Positions 1 to 8,293 of a stretch of 33,890 nucleotides of DNA are shown here, in pieces (the first letter of the stretch is position 1; the number at the start of each line of letters is the position of its first letter). Below the pieces are notes generated by a model. That model worked only from the letters and a program-made list of their open reading frames with translations, had not been told where the DNA came from and did no database searches. Source of the DNA: Candidatus Methylumidiphilus alinenensis (GTDB taxonomy: Bacteria > Pseudomonadota > Gammaproteobacteria > Methylococcales > Methylococcaceae); the NCBI GenBank assembly GCA_003242955.1, contig QJPH01000357.1:1-33890 (forward strand). The letters run 5' to 3'. Position numbers and translations under genes: made by a program.

Positions 1-106
1 GGGCGCAACAGGCTTGTTCCGTCGTTTTGGCAACGTCTTTTGTTGACCGTCAAAACGGCCTATGTGCCATTTTTTTCACCGCTAGGAGTCCCGATTTGCA
101 TTCATG

Positions 107-226
107 TACAGCGTTTTTTCTTAACAAAGGAAAATAATAAAAGACACTCATTCAAACTATCCTGTGTGTCTGTGCTTTGCAAAATGGTAACCCAACAAGT
201 AACTATTCGATATTAAAAACGCTGTA
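107..226. repeat. TA-ended miniature inverted-repeat element, copy A
   Basis: A 120-bp segment begins with TACAGCGTTTTTT and ends with TTAAAAACGCTGTA, so the ends are inverted repeats bounded by TA. The same ends bound 8294-8445 and 30904-31053, but the interior here differs from theirs. TA at both borders fits target duplication of the IS630/Tc1 type (inference). No transposase is present. The right end lies 19 bp before the yefM start. Confidence 0.7.
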
Positions 227-245
227 TATGTAGTACTTAAAAATT

Positions 246-533
246 ATGAATATTTTAACTTTTAGCGAAGCCCGAGCCAACTTGAAAACCGTGATGGATG
301 ATGTTTGCAAAGACCACACTCCAACCGTCGTTACCCGTGTAAGTGGTGAACATATTGTGATGTTGTCTCTGGCTGATTTCAATAGCATAGAGGAAACAAT
401 GTACCTCCTTGGATCTGCGAATAATGCCAGTCGTTTAATGGAATCCATTGCACAGCTTAAAGCTGGTAAGGCTCAACCACGAGACCTAATCCGAAATGGC
501 AAGCAAGAAGAGCAAAAACAAGAACCAAGCTAA
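246..533 (+). CDS. yefM: YefM/Phd-family antitoxin
   Basis: This is the antitoxin of a type II toxin-antitoxin pair. It should bind and neutralise the downstream YoeB toxin and, with it, repress their operon. The 95-residue product begins MNILTFSEARANLKTVMDDV, the usual YefM opening (the N-terminal DNA-binding half), followed by VVTRVSGEHIVMLSLADFNSIEETMYLL, the family core. The C-terminus, rich in K, Q and E, is the part expected to wrap the toxin and is a little longer than in the 83-residue E. coli protein. The gene overlaps yoeB by 38 bp, so translation is probably coupled. There is no clear Shine-Dalgarno before the ATG. The upstream border of the gene is the TA-ended repeat at 107-226, so the promoter probably lies in that element. 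Family assignment is secure; regulation is inferred. Confidence 0.93.
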   Translation: MNILTFSEARANLKTVMDDVCKDHTPTVVTRVSGEHIVMLSLADFNSIEETMYLLGSANNASRLMESIAQLKAGKAQPRDLIRNGKQEEQKQEPS

Positions 534-792
534 AAATGGCGTTGTTTCATTCACTCCAAATGCATGGGATGAGTACCTTTTATGGCAAAAAGAAAACCCG
601 AAGATAGTAGATGAAATCAATAACCTAATAGAGGAATGCCGACGTAATCCTTTCAAGGGAACAGGAAAGCCAGAGCCTCTCAAAGGAAACCTTACAGGTT
701 TTTGGTCTAGGCGAATTACCAACGAGCATCGTTTGGTCTATTTGCCTGAAGACGAAACCATCTATGTTGTATCTTGTCGATACCACTATTAA
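496..792 (+). CDS. yoeB: YoeB-family ribosome-dependent mRNA interferase (toxin)
   Basis: YoeB cleaves mRNA in the ribosomal A site when freed from YefM. From residue 16 the protein aligns along its length with E. coli YoeB: WDEYLLWQ, RRNPFKGTGKPEPLKGNL, GFWSRRITNEHRLVY and the terminal CRYHY are all present. The catalytic residues known from E. coli (E46, R65, H83, Y84) correspond to E60, R79, H97 and Y98 here, so the toxin looks intact. The ATG at 496 is the only plausible start; it adds about 14 lysine-rich residues (MASKKSKNKNQ) not found in the 84-residue E. coli protein and places the start well inside yefM. A hairpin at 835-859 follows the gene. Confidence 0.94.
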   Translation: MASKKSKNKNQAKNGVVSFTPNAWDEYLLWQKENPKIVDEINNLIEECRRNPFKGTGKPEPLKGNLTGFWSRRITNEHRLVYLPEDETIYVVSCRYHY

Positions 793-834
793 GTTTTGTG
801 TGTGCAACCATGCCTGTCTAACCACGAAACGTTA

Positions 835-859
835 CGGACGGGATTACAAATCCCATCCG
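835..859 (+). terminator. Hairpin after yoeB, possible terminator
   Basis: CGGACGGGATT and AATCCCATCCG pair at 10 of 11 positions across a 3-nt loop, 42 bp after the yoeB stop. A T-run (TTTTTT) follows about 8 nt beyond the stem, so it is not a textbook intrinsic terminator. GGGATT/AATCCC hairpins also occur as dispersed repeats in many genomes. Confidence 0.45.
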
Positions 860-901
860 GCTGTAGGTTTTTTGTATGCCGGATTGCGTGGTTCATTCTA
901 C

Positions 902-938
902 AAATCCCCCTCGGCCCCCATTTTCCAAAGGGGGGGGC
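902..938. repeat. C-rich dispersed repeat, copy 1
   Basis: The segment reads AAATCCCCCTCGGCCCCC, then ATTTTCCAAAG and a run of eight G. C and G runs can pair. It is a degenerate relative of the repeat at 24281-24315 and of the fragment at 32739-32764. It lies about 18 bp beyond the stop of the minus-strand GH36 gene and could act as that operon's 3' hairpin. Confidence 0.6.
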
Positions 939-955
939 AAAGGCAATGCGTACCA

Positions 956-2962
956 TCAGTAATTAATGGTCAAACTCTCGCTTTGCTTCCCGGACAACAG
1001 GAATTCAAGCCTGCCTGTCTGTTCGTCAAACGTGAAATCTACCATTGCCTCGTTGACGATTATCGAAACAGGGCGGTTCCGGCTATACGCTAGGAACTGT
1101 CCGCTGCCACGCACCCGCAAAGTAATCCTATTCGGTGATACCTGCTGCCATTCATTGACTGCACCACCGCTGTTGTAATATTGTGGCAGGCCGATTGGGG
1201 CAAAACCACCCACGACCGGGACGATGGTCATGATTTCAAAACCTAATGGGGCCAACAAGGTAAGCGGCCAGGTTTCATCACGCTTGAACAGGCGCAGTTG
1301 ACAGGCATTGTGGGCGTACACCGCATACCACTCAGCCGTTGGGTCGAAAGCAGGCGAATTGATGTCCAACGGAGAAACAGCACCGCTGATTTCACTGGAA
1401 TCCTCTCCATGCAGGCAGTTGAAGATGCCGACCACGCCGCTGCCGGCGGTGTTTACATTGAAAACCTTGAGCAGCATGTCTTCTTTGGTCACGTCATGGA
1501 ACAGGCAGTCGCGGGTAGGGCGGCCCACACCGCAGGCGCGCAGCACGCTGCCATCGGGTAGCGCCAGTTTTCGTAGGATGTCAAGGTTGTGTTCGTCTGG
1601 CTTGTCTGACACATACACAGGACCGCCGCTCACCGCCCGACCGGCAGCGTGAAATGCGCCGTTTTCATGACCAGACTGAAACATATCCCAGTCGGGATGG
1701 ATAAATTCGCCAAACCACATCCCCACCTGAGCGTTGGTATAGAGATGAGGCCCGTGAGTGTTGGGTGAATTTGGGTAAAAATCACCCGAAGTGCGGACAA
1801 GGGTAGAATTAACGGCGCTATAGAGCATATCGTTTGAGCCTGACATGCAGTTGATCAAATTGCCGTTGAAATGAATCTGCGCAGAGTTTTCGAGTGCTTC
1901 ATGGTAGCTTTGCATCATCGCCACACGACCGCCAGAACCGGCTGCCAATCCCTCCAAGGATGACTGGTTGTCCACCTTGGCCCCGTCCACGCCCTGCAAG
2001 CGCAGATGGCGGTGATAATCGTTGTAGAAACGGTGAATTCTCGAAACGCTTGGCACACCTACTTGTTTTGAAAACCAGTTGTTCAGATCGGGCAAATAAC
2101 CCAAGAGGTCAATGGAGTAATTGCGTGTGATGTCATGAACGTCATAGGTCGGCAAGGATTCGCCATCCACACCGGCCCAATAACCCATGATGGCATGCCA
2201 GACCATGAAAGTTTCAACGCCAAATTCGTGCTTGGCCATTAGTACCGTGGGGGCCAGATCGCCGGGAAACTTTTCGTTGGCTGAAAAAGCCGTAAGGCGG
2301 CGCTCGTTTTCGGCGGTTTCGCGTAACGATTGCCAGCCATCATCAAGAATTAGAAATTTTGGTGCTACGCCACCCTCGGTAAAGCTCTGCAATCCTCGGC
2401 GTATCAGGTCGTGCGAAACATCTTGGTAAAAAGCGTCCCATGTACACCAGCCGAATTGATCCACAAAAGTCGGCAGGGGCTTCTCGGTGCGCAGGCGCGT
2501 ACTACCCATGTGCGCGGCCACACTACGTGCGGCGGCGGTTATTAGGGCGTAAGGATCCTCCCCGGCGGCGGCAAAAAGTCCCACTACCGAGTGGCCGAGC
2601 ACCTGCGAATCGCCGGTATCCGCTACCAATTCCAGCCCGTTTTCCCCCGCGCCGCGCAAAGCCCCGCGGAAAGGTGAATCCACCAAGGGTATCAGTAATA
2701 CGCAGGTGGAATCATCCATTTCCAACAGCAGTGACTGTGTCTCGACGGGCGTTCGCCCAAGGCAAACGCCTGCTTCGGGTATCATCCAGAAAGGGTCGCA
2801 GCGACGACAAGCCATGAAGCGGGAAATCTTCATCTCGCCAATGGGAAAAACCAACCGGCTCGAGGTCTGCGCGGCAGTAAACCTGACAAAAACACCCACG
2901 CCTAGGGGATCGGGAAGAAGCTCACAGGAAGAGAGAAGGGATTCAAGGGATGATGGGATCAT
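956..2962 (-). CDS. GH36 raffinose synthase/alkaline alpha-galactosidase (Sip1) family protein
   Basis: This belongs to the raffinose synthase/seed imbibition (Sip1) branch of GH36, whose members transfer or hydrolyse alpha-galactosyl groups. Seen in the 668-residue product: FGWCTWDAFYQ near residue 170, LILDDGWQS near 205, GVDGAKVDNQ with the likely nucleophile D331, and RTSGDFYP with the likely acid/base D394. There is no signal peptide, so it should be cytoplasmic. I chose the ATG at 2962 because GGAG sits 8 nt upstream; an in-frame GTG/TTG-type start at 3007 would overlap the preceding gene. It is the last gene after galT, galK and a GtrA-GT2 gene, which suggests that galactose it releases feeds the Leloir pathway. 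Bacterial members mostly lack biochemical proof, so hydrolase versus galactosyltransferase activity is open. Confidence 0.85.
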   Translation of the reverse strand: MIPSSLESLLSSCELLPDPLGVGVFVRFTAAQTSSRLVFPIGEMKISRFMACRRCDPFWMIPEAGVCLGRTPVETQSLLLEMDDSTCVLLIPLVDSPFRGALRGAGENGLELVADTGDSQVLGHSVVGLFAAAGEDPYALITAAARSVAAHMGSTRLRTEKPLPTFVDQFGWCTWDAFYQDVSHDLIRRGLQSFTEGGVAPKFLILDDGWQSLRETAENERRLTAFSANEKFPGDLAPTVLMAKHEFGVETFMVWHAIMGYWAGVDGESLPTYDVHDITRNYSIDLLGYLPDLNNWFSKQVGVPSVSRIHRFYNDYHRHLRLQGVDGAKVDNQSSLEGLAAGSGGRVAMMQSYHEALENSAQIHFNGNLINCMSGSNDMLYSAVNSTLVRTSGDFYPNSPNTHGPHLYTNAQVGMWFGEFIHPDWDMFQSGHENGAFHAAGRAVSGGPVYVSDKPDEHNLDILRKLALPDGSVLRACGVGRPTRDCLFHDVTKEDMLLKVFNVNTAGSGVVGIFNCLHGEDSSEISGAVSPLDINSPAFDPTAEWYAVYAHNACQLRLFKRDETWPLTLLAPLGFEIMTIVPVVGGFAPIGLPQYYNSGGAVNEWQQVSPNRITLRVRGSGQFLAYSRNRPVSIIVNEAMVDFTFDEQTGRLEFLLSGKQSESLTINY

Positions 2963-2981
2963 GTGATTCTCCAAAAGGATA

Positions 2982-4364
2982 TCATAAGTTTCCAGTGGTT
3001 TTCTCAATAATATAACGTGGTCTCCGTTTGGTTTCCATATAAATTTTTGCTAAATACTCGCCAATGATACCAAGACAAAGTAATTGAATGCCGCCAAGAA
3101 AATAGATAGGTAAAACAGTGGATGCCCATCCAGGTATCGCCAGTTCAGTGAACAGCTTAATCCAGATAGCCCAAATGGTGACTGCAAAACTAATCAAGGA
3201 TACCAGTAAACCTAAGCCAGTGATGAATTTTAAAGGCACATTAGAAAAGGATGTTATACCCTGCCAAGCCAATGAGAGCATTTTTTTTAACGGATATTTT
3301 GATTCTCCAGCAAAACGGTCAGCGCGTTCGTAATACACTATGGTATTAGAAAAACCCAACTGAGGAATAATACCTCGAAGAAACAAATTGACTTCGCCAA
3401 ATTCTCTCAACGCATCAATGACTCGGCGGCTCATTAGCCGGTAATCGGCATGATTGTAGATAATTTCAACGCCCATGATGCCTAGCAACCGATAGTAGGC
3501 TATGGCCGTGAAGTTTTTGAAAAAAGTATCCGTCTTACGAGAACTGCGAACTCCGTACACAATATCGTAGCCTGCGGCATAGTCATCAAGCATCTCTTCG
3601 ATAGCCGCTAAATCATCCTGCAAATCCGCATCGACGCTGATGACAACCTCACCCTTCACCGTCAACAGTCCCGCCAACAGAGCATTTTGATGGCCCAGGT
3701 TGCGAGACAGTTTAATCCCCCGCACAAAGCTGTTAGTTTTGGATAATGTCTCAATCAAGCTCCAAGTTCCGTCGCGGCTGCCATCATCCACATAATATAC
3801 GCAACTATCTAAAGTGACTTTCCCCTTATTTATCAGGTATTGCAATAACTCCGTGAGTCGTTGAACCGTTTCGGGAAGCACTGCTTCTTCATTGTAGCAA
3901 GGAACAACAATACTCAGTTCTGTCATTCGCGTGGTGAGGCTTGCCTTCTTAACGGTCCTAGACTTATTCGCTTGTTCAAGTGTTGGCTGTATGCCTCTAC
4001 GCTCACGGAAAGCAAAGTAGCGACTACCCATAAATCCTATGGCTGTATAGGGAATAATGCCTAATGCTTGGGACAGATAAGCATTCAATTCAAAATGGGA
4101 ATTGGCAAAAAGTACCGTTTCAAGATTCGCCACATAGGCTACTAATAGCACTAGCAAATAGCGGAGGAAACTGTAAACCGGGTGATCCTGGCTTTTAAAA
4201 GTCCATTTTTTGTTTAGGGCAAAACTCACCATAATGCCAATCAAGTAGCCAAACGCATTAGAAGAGGCGACACCCATTTGTAGAAAATACATGGCTAGGT
4301 AGATAGTTCCAAGTCCGACCAGTGTATTAACAATGCCAACAAGCAAATACCGAATTAGAGTCAT
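2982..4364 (-). CDS. GtrA-GT2 fusion: polyprenyl-phosphate glycosyltransferase with flippase-like domain
   Basis: Two proteins that are usually separate are joined in 460 residues. Residues 1-120 are a four-helix GtrA-like domain (RYLLVGIVNTLVG, FALNKKWTF, SRYFAF), the family thought to flip lipid-linked sugars. Residues 148-380 are a GT2 domain of the GtrB/DPM1 type (SIVVPCYNEE, DDGSRDGT, VDADLQDD with the metal-binding acidic residues, RNLGHQNALLAGL, HADYRLMSR), followed by two C-terminal membrane helices. A linker at about 121-147 joins them. The likely role is to transfer a sugar to undecaprenyl phosphate and move it across the inner membrane. An internal ATG (codon 147, at 3926) could give a GT2-only product, but it has no clear ribosome site. 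The gene lies 31 bp after galK and 19 bp before the GH36 start. The sugar is unknown. Confidence 0.9.
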   Translation of the reverse strand: MTLIRYLLVGIVNTLVGLGTIYLAMYFLQMGVASSNAFGYLIGIMVSFALNKKWTFKSQDHPVYSFLRYLLVLLVAYVANLETVLFANSHFELNAYLSQALGIIPYTAIGFMGSRYFAFRERRGIQPTLEQANKSRTVKKASLTTRMTELSIVVPCYNEEAVLPETVQRLTELLQYLINKGKVTLDSCVYYVDDGSRDGTWSLIETLSKTNSFVRGIKLSRNLGHQNALLAGLLTVKGEVVISVDADLQDDLAAIEEMLDDYAAGYDIVYGVRSSRKTDTFFKNFTAIAYYRLLGIMGVEIIYNHADYRLMSRRVIDALREFGEVNLFLRGIIPQLGFSNTIVYYERADRFAGESKYPLKKMLSLAWQGITSFSNVPLKFITGLGLLVSLISFAVTIWAIWIKLFTELAIPGWASTVLPIYFLGGIQLLCLGIIGEYLAKIYMETKRRPRYIIEKTTGNL

Positions 4365-4395
4365 GCAAAATCCCGTGAGTTGTGGGTAACTACTG

Positions 4396-5598
4396 TTAAA
4401 GAAACGTTTCGCCGACGCGTTCGGTACGCACGGTTAGTGTGTGGATCGAATCCGGTCCGAAGACCGCTGCTATGGTTTTCGCATACTTCGGTAAAACCTG
4501 CAAGGGAACATAAGCTTGAATAGTGCCTGCAAATCCCCCGCCGTGTACGCGGCAGGCCCCCTCCCCTTTCATAAACTTGCGGGTGAGCGCCAGACCGAGC
4601 AGAATAGCTTGGTCTTTCACCGCTCCTGTGGGAACCACATTTTGCAGGAACTCAGCCGAGGAATGGCCCGAAGTGTTCACCAGATTCAAGTAGGTGTCGA
4701 AGTCACCGGTCTCAATGGCGTTCACCATATCGTCCACCCGTTGGTTCTCCTCGAAAAAGTGGATGGCTCGGAGCAGTGCCCTGTCACCTACACGGGTACG
4801 CAGGCCGGCGATCCCTGTCCAGAATTGATCCTGTTCCACGTTGCGAAGCACCTCATGGCCGAAGCACTGGGCTACTAGGTTCATCTCAGACCGGATGGCG
4901 GAATAGTCGGAGGTCAGGTCGCCGTGCCTGCTCTTGGTGTCAACGATGCACAACGCCCAACCCTTGGCTTCCCAATCCAGCGTTAGTTGACGGATCTGGG
5001 GGTGAGAAGGGTGCAGAAAGTCGATGTTGACGATGCCGCCAAGGGAGCATGAAATCTGGTCCATCAGACCACAGGGCTTGCCATAATAGTTGTTTTCGGC
5101 CTCCTGCCCGATCACCGCCAATTGCACAGGGTCGACCTGTCCGTCATTGTAGAGGGTGTTAAGGATGTTTCCGGCTAGGATTTCGAAAGCCGCTGAACTG
5201 CTCAGGCCCGAACCCTGGGGTACACTCGATTCAACACAAGCCCGGAAGCCGCCAATCCGGTGTCCGCGCTTTTGGAAGCCGGCAGCTACGCCTCTCAGCA
5301 AAGCCACGGGCCTTCCGGTTTCGGCGCGGTTTGGACCCAAGTCATCCAGTTGGACTTTGAAAGGCTGTTCCCAGCCAGTCGAAAGAAGTTCTATCACTCC
5401 CTCGCAGGGTTGGACCGCAGCGACCAATTCGAGGTCGATGGCGGCGGCCAGCACCTTGCCGTTGTTATGGTCGGTGTGGTTGCCTGCCAGTTCCGTGCGG
5501 CCTGGAGCCGTGAAGAATCTCAGGCCACGGCTGTTGCCATAGGCTTCGCGGAAGCGCTTTTCCAGGCACATAAAAACAGCTTTGCGGTTCGCGTTCAT
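4396..5598 (-). CDS. galK: Galactokinase
   Basis: A GHMP kinase that makes galactose 1-phosphate from galactose and ATP in the Leloir pathway. The 400-residue product has the galactokinase signature near residue 32 (APGRTELAGNHTDHNNG), the phosphate loop PQGSGLSSSAAFE near 127, the catalytic aspartate in CGLMDQ (D180) and the C-terminal GGGFAGT motif. The signature has N40 where E. coli has Glu (GEHTDY), a variant I associate with a GNHTDH subgroup of galactokinases. I chose the ATG at 5598 because it overlaps the galT stop as ATGA, giving translational coupling; an ATG-less extension to 5619 would run further into galT. Assignment is secure. Confidence 0.95.
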   Translation of the reverse strand: MNANRKAVFMCLEKRFREAYGNSRGLRFFTAPGRTELAGNHTDHNNGKVLAAAIDLELVAAVQPCEGVIELLSTGWEQPFKVQLDDLGPNRAETGRPVALLRGVAAGFQKRGHRIGGFRACVESSVPQGSGLSSSAAFEILAGNILNTLYNDGQVDPVQLAVIGQEAENNYYGKPCGLMDQISCSLGGIVNIDFLHPSHPQIRQLTLDWEAKGWALCIVDTKSRHGDLTSDYSAIRSEMNLVAQCFGHEVLRNVEQDQFWTGIAGLRTRVGDRALLRAIHFFEENQRVDDMVNAIETGDFDTYLNLVNTSGHSSAEFLQNVVPTGAVKDQAILLGLALTRKFMKGEGACRVHGGGFAGTIQAYVPLQVLPKYAKTIAAVFGPDSIHTLTVRTERVGETFL

Positions 5599-6629
5599 TG
5601 CAATGCCATTTCGCTGCATGCACGCAGACGGTCGGCGGCCTGCTCTGGGGTAATGTCGCGTTGAGGCTGGGCCAGCATCTCGTAGCCCACCATGAATTTC
5701 TTCACGGTGGCGGAACGCAGGAGTGGCGGTAGGAAATGCACATGGAGTTGCCAGCCTTCGTGTCCCAATCCGTCGGTTGGCCGCTGGTGAAGGCCCATCG
5801 AGTAGGGGAAGCTGACACCGAACAGGTTGTCATATCGTCGTGTCATGCGGCCTAGGGCATCGGCAAAGCCATCTATCTCGGCAGTGCTTAGTTCGGTCAG
5901 ATCGCGGCGTTGGGCTTTAGGCAGCAGCATTGTTTCGAAGGGCCAGACGGCCCAGAAAGGCACCACGGCGGCCCATGTGTCGTTTTCGAAGATTATACGC
6001 TCGGGGTTTGAAATTTCGAGTTTCAAGTAGTCCAGTAATAGAACCGAGCCCTTGTCCTTTTTCCAAGCGGCTTGGCGTTCGGTCTCGCGGGCCGGAAGGT
6101 CGGGAACGGTCTTCTGTGCCCAGATCTGACTATGGGGGTGGGGGTTGGAACAGCCCATGATTTCGCCACGGTTTTCAAAAATCTGAACGTGATTGATGTC
6201 GGGTCGGTCCCCAAGCTCGTTGTACTGGTAAGTCCACTCTTTCACTACTGCCACCAGTCCTTTCAGGTCCATCGTGGCCACGGTCAGATCGTGGCGAGGG
6301 CTGATGCAGACCACTTTGCATATCCCCAACTCCGACTCGGCAATCAGAAGACCGTTTCCGTCATTGCGCGAAGCCGCAGGGACATCTTCCAGCAACGCCG
6401 GGAAATCATTGGTGAAAACAAACACCTCTTTGTAGTCAGGGTTTACTGTGTCGCCGGCCCGCTTGTTGCCGGGGCAAAGGTAACAAGCGGTATCGTGCCG
6501 AAGCAGTACCGCTGGGGGCAGACTCTCAACCTTGCCCTGCCAAGGCCGCTGGGTGCGATGGGGCGACACCAGCACGGTTTCGCCAGTCAGAGGGTTGAAG
6601 CGGTTATGGGGAACATCGTTCCAATTCAT
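5595..6629 (-). CDS. galT: Galactose-1-phosphate uridylyltransferase
   Basis: GalT exchanges galactose 1-phosphate with UDP-glucose to give UDP-galactose and glucose 1-phosphate. The 344-residue protein has the N-terminal RFNPLTGETVLVSPHRTQRPW, the zinc-site pair CYLC (C49, C52) with H113 and H164, and the active-site HPHSQIW, in which H166 is the uridylylated histidine. Starting at the ATG at 6629 gives H166 the same number as in E. coli, which supports this start. A longer reading to 6680 would draw its first residues from the 126-bp repeat and is unlikely. galE and galM are not in the window. Transcription must come from within or across the repeat at 6669-6794. Confidence 0.95.
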   Translation of the reverse strand: MNWNDVPHNRFNPLTGETVLVSPHRTQRPWQGKVESLPPAVLLRHDTACYLCPGNKRAGDTVNPDYKEVFVFTNDFPALLEDVPAASRNDGNGLLIAESELGICKVVCISPRHDLTVATMDLKGLVAVVKEWTYQYNELGDRPDINHVQIFENRGEIMGCSNPHPHSQIWAQKTVPDLPARETERQAAWKKDKGSVLLLDYLKLEISNPERIIFENDTWAAVVPFWAVWPFETMLLPKAQRRDLTELSTAEIDGFADALGRMTRRYDNLFGVSFPYSMGLHQRPTDGLGHEGWQLHVHFLPPLLRSATVKKFMVGYEMLAQPQRDITPEQAADRLRACSEMALQ

Positions 6630-6668
6630 AGGTACTTCATCAATGATGCTCCTGGTGGTTGAATTTCT

Positions 6669-6794
6669 GGCTTTGGTCATCGTTCAGCCCGATGGGTGAG
6701 TTTGTGGAGTGCGGCGACTCGTCGCCGCATGGTTCCGAAAGCGGCGACAAGTCGCCGCACTCCACATTGGGCGGGCTGAACGATGACCAAGGCC
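6669..6794. repeat. 126-bp palindromic element, copy 1 (inverted relative to copies 2 and 3)
   Basis: The outer arms are GGCTTTGGTCATCG and CGATGACCAAGGCC; the inner arms are GTGGAGTGCGGCGACTCGTC and its complement around a short loop. The segment can fold into one long hairpin. The 7-bp sequence GAATTTC lies directly outside both ends (6661-6667 and 6795-6801), as a target-site duplication would. It sits between the stop of the membrane glycosyltransferase gene and galT. Confidence 0.85.
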
Positions 6795-6801
6795 GAATTT
6801 C

Positions 6802-8262
6802 CTATTCGTATTTGTAAACCCGAAAATCATTGGTTTCAAACTTCTGATGCCAAGACGAGGGTATTATTCTATCTTCAGATTTTTTGATGACCACCAGCGA
6901 GCCAGGCATAACATCGCTTGCAGTGATTTGGATTGATTCTGAAATAAGCGGCCAATTGTAAGTTACGCCGGAACTGTGTTTGAGTAATTTCAAATTATTT
7001 TCTGGTAAATAATACTTAAAAACCAAATAGTCAATTGGTGATTCTATTTCTACCGAATAATTTGATGAAATCAAAGCAACAACTTCAGAGTATTTCGTCA
7101 AGTAAGGCATCCGAACCACGAAAAACAGTAACGCAAGATAGACACTAATAATCCATACGATTTCTTTCTTTGCAACTCTCCACCAAACATATAATATCCA
7201 GACTATCAACATAGTGCCATAACCAATCACATAGCGATCAATATAAATATTCAACCCAAATGAGGATGCCAACAAATCAAAAGTTAACGGCACGAACCCC
7301 ATTGATGTTAGAATAATGATATCGCGTAACCCTTCTTTGTCCTTGATGCTATTTTTGAGTATAATAATAAAAGCAATGACCGATGCAATAAGTATTACAA
7401 AGCCAATATTCCCCATAGAGAGTGGAAACGAAAATGTATTAGCTGGAGAAAAACCAATTTGACGACTATCAATGCCAAATAAAAAGTCGGTAATAGTTTT
7501 TGGGATTACAGATAAATCGGCTGCTGGAATCCACAGCATCGTTGATGGTTGTTTGATGAATTTTCCTAAATTTGTGATTGACCATGCCCACGTTACTACA
7601 AGCCACCCTAAAAACGTAACAACAGCTATTCTTTTCATCAAGCCTGAATCATAGAGGGTTTTGTTTTCCTCCATCTTGAGCAACACAAAAGCAACGAAGA
7701 AGCCTGACACAATGAGGACACTCAAAAAGTGCGTCATCATCACCATAAATAACATTACACCCCAAATCACTAAGTCTTTCGAGAGCTTGAACGAATTCTT
7801 TGAGGCTTTGATAAAATAAATTATTGAGACGAGCATTAAGAATAAGAGAAATGCATATGATCTAGCTTCAGTTGAATAGCTGATGAAAAATGGGGAAAAC
7901 GACAATACCGCCATTGTCGTAATACCTAACCACTTTTTATCTTCCTTTGCCAAACTAAGTTGATGAATTAACAAGTAGCCTATCGGGATCGTTGCAATTC
8001 CAAAAAAGATCGAAACTAATCTTAGATGAAAAGGATTAGTTGAACCTGTTATCCATGTGACAAACATTACAAGCGTAAAAAACAATGGCGGATGGTTTCT
8101 ATCTTGAATTAGAGTTGATATAATATCCGGCCATGATTGCCGGATCATAACTCCAGTATATGCTTCATCATACCAAACATCATTATTTAATGCTTCATTA
8201 ACACGCAAGACTGTTCCTCCAAGGATAATTAGTATCCATGGAAGCGTTGGAATAGCTTTCAT
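6802..8262 (-). CDS. Multi-spanning membrane glycosyltransferase, GT39/GT83 (PMT/ArnT)-like
   Basis: A 486-residue polytopic protein of the dolichyl/undecaprenyl-phosphate-sugar glycosyltransferase superfamily, which uses lipid-linked sugars to modify lipids or proteins on the outer face of the inner membrane. The N-terminal region shows NDVWYDEAYTG with the acidic pair D32/E33 in the first periplasmic loop, DRNHPPLFF near 54 and YSTEARSYAFLLF near 129, all typical of the family, and roughly ten hydrophobic segments follow. The ATG at 8262 has GAGGAA 8 nt upstream; a TTG start at 8292 is less likely. Sampled lines are about 30-37% GC, far below the neighbouring gal and efflux genes, which suggests separate acquisition. 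It could use the lipid-linked sugar made by the GtrA-GT2 protein; this is inference. Donor and acceptor are unknown. Confidence 0.8.
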   Translation of the reverse strand: MKAIPTLPWILIILGGTVLRVNEALNNDVWYDEAYTGVMIRQSWPDIISTLIQDRNHPPLFFTLVMFVTWITGSTNPFHLRLVSIFFGIATIPIGYLLIHQLSLAKEDKKWLGITTMAVLSFSPFFISYSTEARSYAFLLFLMLVSIIYFIKASKNSFKLSKDLVIWGVMLFMVMMTHFLSVLIVSGFFVAFVLLKMEENKTLYDSGLMKRIAVVTFLGWLVVTWAWSITNLGKFIKQPSTMLWIPAADLSVIPKTITDFLFGIDSRQIGFSPANTFSFPLSMGNIGFVILIASVIAFIIILKNSIKDKEGLRDIIILTSMGFVPLTFDLLASSFGLNIYIDRYVIGYGTMLIVWILYVWWRVAKKEIVWIISVYLALLFFVVRMPYLTKYSEVVALISSNYSVEIESPIDYLVFKYYLPENNLKLLKHSSGVTYNWPLISESIQITASDVMPGSLVVIKKSEDRIIPSSWHQKFETNDFRVYKYE

Positions 8263-8293
8263 ATTGAAGATTCCTCGTACTAAATTTCGCAAT

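Noticed and set aside
6630-6680. Longer galT start at 6680
   Set aside because: Its first residues come from the 126-bp repeat. The ATG at 6629 gives the E. coli-like N-terminus and H166 numbering.
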